This document shows positions 1 to 6,213 of a DNA stretch of 14,188 nt, piece by piece (within the stretch, counting starts at the first letter, position 1; every line of letters starts with the position of its first letter). Location: positions 1 through 14,188 of the forward strand of contig JAEZDQ010000005.1 of NCBI GenBank assembly GCA_023433225.1, read 5' to 3'. The notes below the pieces were generated by a model that had not been told where the DNA came from, ran no database searches, and worked only from the letters and a program-made list of their open reading frames with translations. Both the position numbers and the translations under genes were made by a program. The stretch is from Bacteroidota bacterium (lineage in GTDB: Bacteria; Bacteroidota; Bacteroidia; Flavobacteriales; Weeksellaceae).

Positions 1-484
1 ACATTAGGGCTTCCCAAATCTGTCCTTCTTGCAATTCCCCGTCACCATGAAGCGAGAAAACCAATTTATCGTCTTGGTTTAATTTTTTAGCCAAGGCTGC
101 GCCAATCGCCACCGAAAGGCCTTGCCCCAAAGAACCTGAAGCGACACGGATGCCGGGTAGACCTTCGTGGGTAGTAGGATGGCCTTGTAACCGGGAATCG
201 ATTTTCCGGAAAGTTTTCAGTTCTTCAACGGGAAAGAAACCGAAACGAGCCAAAGTGCTGTAAAAAACCGGTGAAATATGCCCATTTGATAAAAAGAAAA
301 TATCTTCGCCTATACCGTCCATTTGGAAATCGGTGGAATAATCCATGATTTTCCCGTACAATGCAGTAAAAAATTCGGTACAACCCAGTGATCCTCCCGG
401 ATGCCCGCTGTTTACCGCATGAACCATCCGCAGAATGTCTCGGCGGGTTTGCTGAACATGGATTTCTAATTGTTCTAAAGCCAT
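1..484 (-). CDS. tkt: Transketolase, N-terminal (TPP-binding) part, truncated by window edge
   Basis: Transketolase moves two-carbon units between sugar phosphates in the non-oxidative pentose phosphate pathway, in the cytoplasm, using thiamine diphosphate (TPP). The frame is open from an ATG at 484 down to base 1, giving 161 residues without a stop. Visible family motifs are SGHPGGSL (26-33), SNGHISPVFYS (66-76), GHPTTH (101-106), GSLGQGLS (117-124) and the TPP/Mg motif start HGDGELQEG (146-154). Sequence style fits the split transketolases of many Bacteroidota, where an N-terminal subunit of about 280 residues is followed by a separate C-terminal subunit; this cannot be decided because the rest lies outside the window. 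It sits 94 bp downstream of nnr on the same strand, with its own exact TAnnTTTG element about 23 bp before the start codon, so it is probably transcribed independently. Function is confident; the split state is inference. Confidence 0.93.
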   Translation of the reverse strand, partial: MALEQLEIHVQQTRRDILRMVHAVNSGHPGGSLGCTEFFTALYGKIMDYSTDFQMDGIGEDIFFLSNGHISPVFYSTLARFGFFPVEELKTFRKIDSRLQGHPTTHEGLPGIRVASGSLGQGLSVAIGAALAKKLNQDDKLVFSLHGDGELQEGQIWEALM

Positions 485-506
485 TGAATTTTGTTTCTGA
501 TTTGTG

Positions 507-514
507 CAAAAATA
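507..514 (-). promoter_or_regulatory. Bacteroidota -7 promoter element upstream of transketolase
   Basis: On the minus strand this reads TATTTTTG, an exact match to the Bacteroidota/Flavobacterium -7 consensus TAnnTTTG. It ends 22 bases before the transketolase ATG. No clear TTTG -33 box was found 17-23 bases further upstream, so the call rests on the -7 element and its position. Confidence 0.5.
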
Positions 515-549
515 GGGTTTTAGAACTTATTTCAGGATGGAAATCTCAG

Positions 550-566
550 AAATTCCGGCGGAATTT
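550..566. other. Short perfect hairpin between nnr and transketolase
   Basis: Seven-base arms AAATTCC and GGAATTT flank a 3-base loop. It begins 13 bases after the nnr stop on the minus strand. The minus strand is not T-rich after it, so it is not a classical intrinsic terminator for nnr. It may stabilise the nnr 3' end or be chance in AT-rich DNA. Confidence 0.3.
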
Positions 567-578
567 TTCCACAACTGT

Positions 579-2093
579 TTAACCAAATATTTGTTTGAAT
601 GCCAGAGGCAGGTAACTGATGATATCACTCGCCATCAGGCTTTCTTCGCCTATATGTTCTTGGGCGATATCGCCCGCTAAACCATGTAAAAATACACCAA
701 AAACGGCTGCATCCCGGGGTTCAAAACCTTTAGCCAAGTGGCCTGCGATGATGCCCGTGAGGACGTCCCCGCTTCCGGCCGTGGCCATTCCCGGGTTTCC
801 GGTCGAATTGAAAAACACTTCTCCTGAAAGGGTAAAAATCGCGGTATGTGCATTTTTCGCAACGACAATTAATTGATTATCTTTCGAAAACTTTCGGGCT
901 TTTTCCATTTTTTCATACTCATTTCCCCATGGGCCAATCAACCTTTCCAGTTCTTTGGCATGAGGTGTAAGGATGGTATTTTCCGGTAATTCCCCCAATA
1001 ATCTCGGATTTTGAGCCAACAAATTGATTCCGTCCGCATCAACGATCAGGGTTTTTCCTTTCAAATCTCGCTCATTTAAGAATTCTTCCAATGCCAACGC
1101 AGTTTCCGATGCCGTTCCCAAGCCTGGACCAATGGAAATGGTATTGAATTTCTTTATATCTTCCGGAAAACCAATGATTTTATCATCAGAAAAATCAGTC
1201 ATAACCATGGCTTCGGGCAATGTGGTTTGGATAATTTCATAACCGCATTTCGGTATATAGGAAGTGAGCATTCCGCAACCGGATTTCAATGCAGCTTTTG
1301 CAGAAAGGAAATTTGCCCCGATTTTTCCATAACTTCCTCCGATTACCAACACATGCCCGAAATCGCCCTTATGGGAGAATTTCTGTCGCAAACGGTAAAA
1401 ATGGGGGATAGAATCCGAACTGACATAATGGTAAGGGGATGATTGATTTTCTACAGAATCCCAATCCAAACTGATGTCTAAAATTTCAAAATCTTTTACA
1501 TACGATCGGTTGTCCGAAAGCAATAAACCGAGTTTGGGCGTTTCAAAAGTCAAAGTCATTTCGGATTGGACAATCAAATCATGGTTCTTATTGATTTGGT
1601 CACAGAACAGCCCGGAAGGTACATCAATGGAAATAACCGTATTTGGCGCAAGATTGATTTGGGTGATGACCGATTTCCAAGTTTGGTCAATCGGCCTGGA
1701 GAGGCCATAGCCAAAAATGCAGTCGATAATAATGGTGTTCGGCGGAAAATCGAATTTTGTTTCTTCGGTTAAATATTCGATGGGAATTTTCGCGTCTTTC
1801 AGCCGCTTTTGGTTGCTCAGGTTGTCGAGCGAATAACTGTTGTTTTTTTGCAGGTAAACTTGGACATTGGATTTTTCAGCGTCCAACAATCTGGCCAGAG
1901 CCAGTCCGTCCCCTCCGTTATTGCCAATCCCGCAAATGATGGTAAAATGGTTTTTGGTAACATCCAAACGGTTTTTCAGCCAATGTAAAACCGAAGTCGC
2001 CGCACGCTCCATCAAGTCAATCAATTCGATGTCTTGGATGGAAATGGTTTGGGTTTCGGCTTCTTTTAATTGTTTCGGGCTAAGAATTTTCAT
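579..2093 (-). CDS. nnr: Bifunctional NAD(P)HX epimerase / ADP- or ATP-dependent NAD(P)HX dehydratase
   Basis: This cytoplasmic metabolite-repair enzyme restores damaged hydrated NADH and NADPH: the N-terminal YjeF_N domain interconverts the R and S hydrates, and the C-terminal ribokinase-like domain dehydrates the S form using a nucleotide. The 504-residue length is normal for the fused protein. Epimerase motifs include GNNGGDG (57-63), DCIFGYGLSRP (124-134) and IDVPSGL (156-162). Dehydratase motifs include HKGDFGHVLVIGGS (241-254), GPGLG (322-326), VDADGINLLA (351-360), TPHAKELERL (376-385) and the nucleotide-site signature NPGMATAGSGDVLTG (433-447) with the likely catalytic Asp443. The start at 2093 leaves the full N-terminal helix of the epimerase domain. 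It follows the lipoprotein gene on the same strand but is separated from it by a strong terminator, so it probably uses its own promoter or limited readthrough. Nothing is missing from either active site as far as can be seen. Confidence 0.96.
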   Translation of the reverse strand: MKILSPKQLKEAETQTISIQDIELIDLMERAATSVLHWLKNRLDVTKNHFTIICGIGNNGGDGLALARLLDAEKSNVQVYLQKNNSYSLDNLSNQKRLKDAKIPIEYLTEETKFDFPPNTIIIDCIFGYGLSRPIDQTWKSVITQINLAPNTVISIDVPSGLFCDQINKNHDLIVQSEMTLTFETPKLGLLLSDNRSYVKDFEILDISLDWDSVENQSSPYHYVSSDSIPHFYRLRQKFSHKGDFGHVLVIGGSYGKIGANFLSAKAALKSGCGMLTSYIPKCGYEIIQTTLPEAMVMTDFSDDKIIGFPEDIKKFNTISIGPGLGTASETALALEEFLNERDLKGKTLIVDADGINLLAQNPRLLGELPENTILTPHAKELERLIGPWGNEYEKMEKARKFSKDNQLIVVAKNAHTAIFTLSGEVFFNSTGNPGMATAGSGDVLTGIIAGHLAKGFEPRDAAVFGVFLHGLAGDIAQEHIGEESLMASDIISYLPLAFKQIFG

Positions 2094-2097
2094 GGCT

Positions 2098-2131
2098 TAA
2101 ATTTATCAATTAAAACAAAAAAACCGGCAAA
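2098..2131 (-). promoter_or_regulatory. Possible nnr promoter overlapping the upstream terminator
   Basis: On the minus strand a TTTG (bases 2128-2131) lies 22 bases before TAAATTTA (2098-2105), one mismatch from the TAnnTTTG element. The -33-like box falls inside the terminator hairpin. A start of transcription would lie at or next to the nnr ATG. This is tentative. Confidence 0.3.
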
Positions 2132-2146
2132 GTTCATTTGCCGGTT
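2112..2146 (-). terminator. Rho-independent terminator of the lipoprotein gene
   Basis: Perfect 10-bp stem, arms AACCGGCAAA (2122-2131) and TTTGCCGGTT (2137-2146), with a 5-base loop. On the minus strand the stem is followed by a T-rich run (TTTTTTTGTTTT). It lies 17 bases past the lipoprotein stop codon and 28 bases before the nnr start. Confidence 0.9.
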
Positions 2147-2163
2147 AACCTATGTTGAATGGG

Positions 2164-2607
2164 TTATTGTTTGGTGAAAACCAATTTGGTCGTGGTTCCC
2201 AGAGAAGTTTCTGAAATTTCAAACTTCGAGATATCATTATTGGTGATGACCGGCGTAAACGTCGCCGGAAGAATGGATTCACCGCCTTGGGAAGTGATGT
2301 TCACGCTGTAACTGTTTCCGTTTTTGATCCATGTACCGCCGATGGTTTCGTCCAAGTGGCATGCCACCCCTTCTTCTTCCGTCCAAACATCTTCGGTGAA
2401 AGTCCCGCCATTGATAAATTTCACATTTCCTTTGAACGCACAAATATCCGAAATATCCTGTTGGTTATTGTTGATGTATTGCGCCGTCACTTTCCAAGTC
2501 CCGACGATATTGAATTGCGGTTGGCCATCGCTGTCATCGTCTGAACTACAGGAAACAAACGCCAAACTCATCGTAAAGGCAAACATTAATAAAACTAATT
2601 TTTTCAT
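2164..2607 (-). CDS. Small lipocalin-like lipoprotein
   Basis: The 147-residue product starts with a lipoprotein signal peptide: two lysines, a hydrophobic stretch and the lipobox AFVSC with the lipidated Cys at residue 20. The residues just after it, SSDDDSD, match the acidic export signal that sends Bacteroidota lipoproteins across to the cell surface, so surface display is likely. The mature part begins with IVGTWKVTA (34-42) and later has GGTWIKNGNSYSV, the pattern of lipocalin-like domains (a beta barrel opening with a G-x-W motif) that are abundant in Flavobacteriia. The ligand is unknown. A hexameric relative of TAnnTTTG (CATCTTTG on the minus strand, around 2668) lies about 60 bases upstream, and a strong terminator follows, so this looks like a single-gene transcript. 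The lipoprotein nature is well supported; the lipocalin assignment is by motif only. Confidence 0.85.
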   Translation of the reverse strand: MKKLVLLMFAFTMSLAFVSCSSDDDSDGQPQFNIVGTWKVTAQYINNNQQDISDICAFKGNVKFINGGTFTEDVWTEEEGVACHLDETIGGTWIKNGNSYSVNITSQGGESILPATFTPVITNNDISKFEISETSLGTTTKLVFTKQ

Positions 2608-2703
2608 ATTCGATTTCTTTTTTTATTACGTATAAAACGCGGATTGGATTTAAAAAATTTTGACAAAGATGGACTATTTTCGGGAATTCGGAAACTTTAA
2701 CAT

Positions 2704-2940
2704 TTAAGGTAAGTACCATTCCCCCCGATGCGGTTTCAATACATCGCGTACGGAAACCATTTCATTTTCATAAACCACCATATAAGCTACATGGTGCATT
2801 TCGGAAATTGCCTCGACACCCGTTGTTTTCAATTCCAAATTTTTGGCAGCTATGTATTCTTTCAAATGGATTTCATGGTGTTCTGCGGTTTTTTGCGCAT
2901 CCGAACCATGAAAATCCCATATCAGTTTTAATTTTTTCAT
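2704..2940 (-). CDS. Small conserved-looking cytoplasmic protein of unknown function
   Basis: The 78-residue product has no signal peptide, membrane segment or cysteine. It is rich in charged residues and histidine, with a cluster AEHHEIHLKEY (residues 19-29) and a second His pair MHHVAYMVVY (48-57). The predicted pattern of strand (KLKLIWDF), helix (DAQKTAEHHEIHLKEYIAA), then strands around VAYMVVYE and MVSVRDVL suggests a small alpha/beta fold. No named family is recognised, and I do not assign a function. It is judged real because it has an exact TAnnTTTG element just upstream, codon use like the neighbours, and the complementary strand offers only an implausible ORF. It is divergent from uvrA, with 149 bp between start codons, and is separated from the downstream lipoprotein gene by 96 bp. 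Confidence 0.75.
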   Translation of the reverse strand: MKKLKLIWDFHGSDAQKTAEHHEIHLKEYIAAKNLELKTTGVEAISEMHHVAYMVVYENEMVSVRDVLKPHRGEWYLP

Positions 2941-2957
2941 ACTTAATTTTTGAAAAA

Positions 2958-2965
2958 CAAATCTA
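2958..2965 (-). promoter_or_regulatory. Bacteroidota -7 promoter element of the 78-residue gene
   Basis: Minus strand reads TAGATTTG, an exact TAnnTTTG match, 17 bases before the ATG at 2940. A TTTTC stretch 17 bases upstream could serve as a weak -33 box. The implied leader is only about ten bases. Confidence 0.5.
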
Positions 2966-3072
2966 AGAAATTGAATTAATCCGAAAATAATTTTTAGTTA
3001 AACCCATCCGGTAAATCCCCAACTTCAATCCATAAATTCTTGGGAATTTTATTTCAAACAAAGCAAATGTAG

Positions 3073-3080
3073 TACCTTTG
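3073..3080 (+). promoter_or_regulatory. Bacteroidota -7 promoter element of uvrA
   Basis: Reads TACCTTTG, an exact TAnnTTTG match, ending 9 bases before the ATG at 3090. Transcription would start within a few bases of that ATG, giving an almost leaderless mRNA. No convincing -33 TTTG was found at 17-23 bases upstream. Confidence 0.55.
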
Positions 3081-3089
3081 CACGTTCAA

Positions 3090-5885
3090 ATGACAAAGAA
3101 TATTTCCAAATACAACCCCAAGGAATTCATCATCATCAAAGGTGCTAAACTCCACAATCTTAAAAACATAGATATAGCGATTCCCAAAAACAAACTGGTC
3201 GTCGTTACCGGTTTATCCGGCTCGGGAAAATCATCGCTTGCTTTTGACACGCTTTATGCCGAAGGCCAAAGGCGTTATGTTGAAAGCCTTTCCTCATATG
3301 CACGGCAATTCTTGGGAAAACTCGATAAGCCACAGGTGGACTACATCAAGGGGATTGCTCCTGCCATCGCGATTCAGCAAAAAGTCATCAGTTCCAATCC
3401 GCGTTCAACGGTAGGCACAACGACTGAAATTTATGATTATTTGAAACTTTTGTTCGCGCGCATCGGCCAAACTTATTCGCCTGTTTCCGGTAAAGTTGTC
3501 CGGAAAGATTCGGTAACCGATGTGGTGAATTACATCCAAACCCTCCTAACCGGAACCAAGTTGTTCGTCCTTTCACCGCTGCATTCCCATCAGGACAGGA
3601 GTTTCACCGAACATTTAAAAATATTGCAGCAACAGGGTTTTGCCCGATTGGAAGTCGATGGAAACCTCGTGAAAATCGAAGATTTAATCGAATTCAATTT
3701 TGAGCCAAAAAAAGAAAATTTAATCTATTTGGTCATCGACCGGATAGCCGTTCAAGACGACGAATCTTTTTTCCATCGTCTGGCAGATTCAATTCAAACC
3801 GCGTTTTTTGAAGGAAAAGGATTCATGATTCTTAGAAATGCGGAAGATGCAACGCTCCGTAATTTCTCAAATGCTTTTGAACTCGACGGAATCACTTTCT
3901 ATGAACCTACCGTTCATTTTTTCAGTTTCAACAACCCTTACGGAGCCTGCCCGGTTTGCGAAGGCTACGGAAAAGTCATCGGTATCGATGAAAACTTAGT
4001 CGTTCCCAATAAAAAACTATCCATTTACGAAGACGCCATTGTCGCTTGGAAAGGGGAGAAAATGAGCGAATGGAAGGAAAGGTTCATCAAACTCGCTTCC
4101 AAATTTGATTTTCCCATTCACAAACCCTATTACCAATTGTCGGAAGAACAAAAAGAAATTCTTTGGCACGGAAAAGGAAAATGGGAAGGGATTGACGGAT
4201 TCTTCAAAATGGTGGAGTCCAATACCTATAAAATTCAATACAGGGTGATGCTTTCCCGTTATAGAGGCAAAACTACCTGTCCCAATTGCCGGGGAAAACG
4301 TTTGCGCAAAGAAGCTTCCTTTGTGAAAATCAACCAAAAATCCATTCAGGATTTGGTGGATTTGCCCTTGGATGAACTCAAGGTTTTCTTTGACGGATTG
4401 AATTTAACCGACTACGAAGAACAAGTCGCTAAAAGAATCTTGCATGAAATAAGGAGCCGGATTGAATTCTTGTTGAATGTAGGCTTGGGTTACCTCACGA
4501 TTAACCGGGCTTCCAATACGCTTTCTGGAGGTGAAAGCCAAAGAATTAACCTCGCTACTTCACTGGGCAGCAGTTTGGTCGGTTCCATGTACATTTTGGA
4601 CGAACCTTCTATCGGCCTGCATTCCAAAGATACCGAAAGATTGATTGGCGTATTGAAAAAACTCCGCGATTTGGGCAATACAGTCATCGTTGTTGAGCAC
4701 GATGAAGACCTGATGAAAGCCGCTGACCATATCATCGACATTGGCCCCGAAGCCGGAACCAATGGAGGAAACGTAGTTTTTGAAGGGGATTATGAAGATT
4801 TATTAAAATCGGACACCCTGACCGCGCAGTACCTAAATGGGAAATTAAAAGTCGAAATCCCGGCCAAAAGAGTCCCATTCAAAAATTATATCCAAGTAAA
4901 GGGGGCGCGCGAAAACAACCTGAAAAACATCGATGTCAAATTCCCGTTAAACACCCTTACGGTGGTCACCGGCGTGAGCGGCTCGGGAAAAAGTACGCTG
5001 ATGAAAGATATCTTCACCCCGGCCCTGCAAAGGAATCTGGGGATTTACGGAAATAAAATCGGTGAATTTGACGAATTAGGCGGAGACCTGAAACGCATTC
5101 AAAACATCGAACTCATCGACCAAAACCCAATTGGGAAATCATCACGCTCCAATCCCGTCACTTATGTAAAAGCTTATGACGATATCCGCGCCCTCTACGC
5201 CAAACAAAAAGCGAGTAAACTCCATGGATTTGAAGCCAAACATTTCTCTTTCAATGTAGATGGCGGCCGTTGCGATGCCTGCAAAGGCGAAGGAACCATT
5301 ACCATCGAAATGCAGTTCATGGCAGATGTGGAACTTACCTGCGATACTTGTAACGGAAAGCGGTTTAAAAATGAAATTTTAGCCGTTAAATACCATGGGA
5401 AAAATATTTCGGACGTATTGGAAATGACCATTGATGAAGCGGTGGAATTTTTCGAAAGCCACCATGAGTCAAAAATTGTGGACAAAATCCGGCCCCTTCA
5501 GGAAACCGGTTTGGGGTATGTGCAGTTGGGGCAATCCTCCAACACGCTTTCGGGCGGTGAAGCACAGCGCATCAAACTCGCCTCTTTTTTAACCAAAGGC
5601 AATACCAACCACCATACGCTCTTTGTTTTTGACGAACCCTCTACGGGTCTGCATTTCCACGATGTGAAAAAATTGCTCAAAGCCTTTCGCGCTTTGATTG
5701 AAATCGGTCACACGGTTTACGTCATCGAACACCATATGGACATCATCAAAGCAGCTGATTGGGTGATTGACATCGGGCCCGAAGGCGGTAAAAACGGCGG
5801 AACCGTTGTGGCCCAAGGAACGCCCGAAGAAATTGCGGAGTCTAATCAATCTTATACCGGTCAATTTTTAAGGGAGAAATTCTAA
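3090..5885 (+). CDS. uvrA: Excinuclease ABC subunit A (UvrA)
   Basis: UvrA is the damage-sensing ATPase of nucleotide excision repair; a dimer scans DNA, then loads UvrB. The product is 931 residues, the usual length. It carries two ABC ATPase units: Walker A GLSGSGKSS (41-49), YVESLSSYARQFLG just after, signature LSGGESQR (478-485) and Walker B YILDEPSIGLH (about 501-511); then Walker A GVSGSGKST (628-636), signature LSGGEAQR (820-827) and Walker B FVFDEPSTGLH. The C-terminal zinc finger is intact (C728, C731, C751, C754). The first zinc module keeps only CPVC (287, 290); the preceding pair is replaced by LDGI (265-268). I chose the ATG at 3090 over an in-frame TTG at 3078, because that TTG is the end of a promoter element. 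The gene is divergent from the small 78-residue gene and convergent with comM. Confidence 0.97.
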   Translation: MTKNISKYNPKEFIIIKGAKLHNLKNIDIAIPKNKLVVVTGLSGSGKSSLAFDTLYAEGQRRYVESLSSYARQFLGKLDKPQVDYIKGIAPAIAIQQKVISSNPRSTVGTTTEIYDYLKLLFARIGQTYSPVSGKVVRKDSVTDVVNYIQTLLTGTKLFVLSPLHSHQDRSFTEHLKILQQQGFARLEVDGNLVKIEDLIEFNFEPKKENLIYLVIDRIAVQDDESFFHRLADSIQTAFFEGKGFMILRNAEDATLRNFSNAFELDGITFYEPTVHFFSFNNPYGACPVCEGYGKVIGIDENLVVPNKKLSIYEDAIVAWKGEKMSEWKERFIKLASKFDFPIHKPYYQLSEEQKEILWHGKGKWEGIDGFFKMVESNTYKIQYRVMLSRYRGKTTCPNCRGKRLRKEASFVKINQKSIQDLVDLPLDELKVFFDGLNLTDYEEQVAKRILHEIRSRIEFLLNVGLGYLTINRASNTLSGGESQRINLATSLGSSLVGSMYILDEPSIGLHSKDTERLIGVLKKLRDLGNTVIVVEHDEDLMKAADHIIDIGPEAGTNGGNVVFEGDYEDLLKSDTLTAQYLNGKLKVEIPAKRVPFKNYIQVKGARENNLKNIDVKFPLNTLTVVTGVSGSGKSTLMKDIFTPALQRNLGIYGNKIGEFDELGGDLKRIQNIELIDQNPIGKSSRSNPVTYVKAYDDIRALYAKQKASKLHGFEAKHFSFNVDGGRCDACKGEGTITIEMQFMADVELTCDTCNGKRFKNEILAVKYHGKNISDVLEMTIDEAVEFFESHHESKIVDKIRPLQETGLGYVQLGQSSNTLSGGEAQRIKLASFLTKGNTNHHTLFVFDEPSTGLHFHDVKKLLKAFRALIEIGHTVYVIEHHMDIIKAADWVIDIGPEGGKNGGTVVAQGTPEEIAESNQSYTGQFLREKF

Positions 5886-5913
5886 GTGTTCGAATAATTT
5901 CATTCTAAGTAAA

Positions 5914-5933
5914 GCCTTTCATGTCATTCGAAG
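5914..5933 (+). repeat. Left copy of imperfect direct repeat framing the array
   Basis: The 20-base stretch beginning GCCTTTCATG matches 6166-6185 (beginning GCCGTTCATG) at 17 of 20 positions. The copies frame about 230 bp that contain the 22-bp array. This could be a relic of an insertion or part of a larger dispersed repeat; chance cannot be excluded. Confidence 0.45.
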
Positions 5934-6023
5934 TTGCGCGATAGGATTATTGCCGATTCGACCCATCCCTATTTCCCCTATTTTTCAATTCTCCTTTCTC
6001 AGAACCGAATTTTATCGCGCTAC

Positions 6024-6133
6024 CGTGGTCAACCACGATAGGGAGCGTGGTCATCCACGGTGGCGAGTGTGGTCTACCACGGTTAGGAGCGTGGTCAACC
6101 ACGATAAGGAGCGGGATGAACCACGGTTAATTG
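6024..6133. repeat. Five tandem 22-bp units with short palindromic cores
   Basis: Units are 6024-6045, 6046-6067, 6068-6089, 6090-6111 and 6112-6133, with no gaps. Each has a 14-base core, best form CGTGGTCAACCACG, then an 8-base spacer such as ATAGGGAG, GTTAGGAG or ATAAGGAG. Cores 1 and 4 are identical with 6-base arms CGTGGT/ACCACG around 2 bases; cores 2 and 3 have one or two changes; core 5 has a decayed left arm. The right arm of one unit can also pair with the left arm of the next over an 8-base loop. The array is not coding: 22 is not a multiple of three, so the frame shifts at each unit. Confidence 0.9.
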
Positions 6134-6165
6134 GATAAATCTAACCTTTGAACGAACCGAATTGA

Positions 6166-6185
6166 GCCGTTCATGTCTTTCAAAG
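6166..6185 (+). repeat. Right copy of imperfect direct repeat framing the array
   Basis: Partner of 5914-5933, with three mismatches in 20 bases. It lies 29 bases beyond the stop of comM in the intergenic region. A further 10-base direct repeat GAACCGAATT occurs at 6002-6011 and 6154-6163. Confidence 0.45.
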
Positions 6186-6213
6186 CAAGTTTTTCTGTTT
6201 TTTTTCAAAACCT

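Larger units (their letters stand above)
5886..6213. other. Convergent intergenic region between uvrA and comM with repeat structure
   Basis: This 328-bp space between two converging stop codons has no convincing gene. It holds a five-unit 22-bp tandem palindromic array (6024-6133), an 8-bp inverted pair GCGCGATA/TATCGCGC (5936-5943 and 6013-6020), and an imperfect 20-base direct repeat at 5914-5933 and 6166-6185 (17 of 20 identical). There is no classical hairpin plus T-run terminator for either gene, so the structured array may help end transcription from both sides. That role is inference. Confidence 0.7.

Noticed and set aside
3078..3089. TTG as the uvrA start codon
   Set aside because: The TTG overlaps an exact promoter -7 element, and the ATG at 3090 gives a normal UvrA N-terminus.
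4017..4337. Antisense open frame of 106 residues inside uvrA
   Set aside because: It lies wholly within a well-supported gene, shows no recognisable protein features, and is the type of frame expected opposite codon-biased coding DNA.
6024..6133. The array as a CRISPR
   Set aside because: The 14-base cores with 8-base near-constant spacers are far too short, spacers are similar to each other, and no cas gene is nearby.
5950..6138. A 62-residue open frame covering the 22-bp array
   Set aside because: The repeat period is not a multiple of three, so the peptide is just the array read in shifting frames; there is no ribosome binding site or family resemblance.
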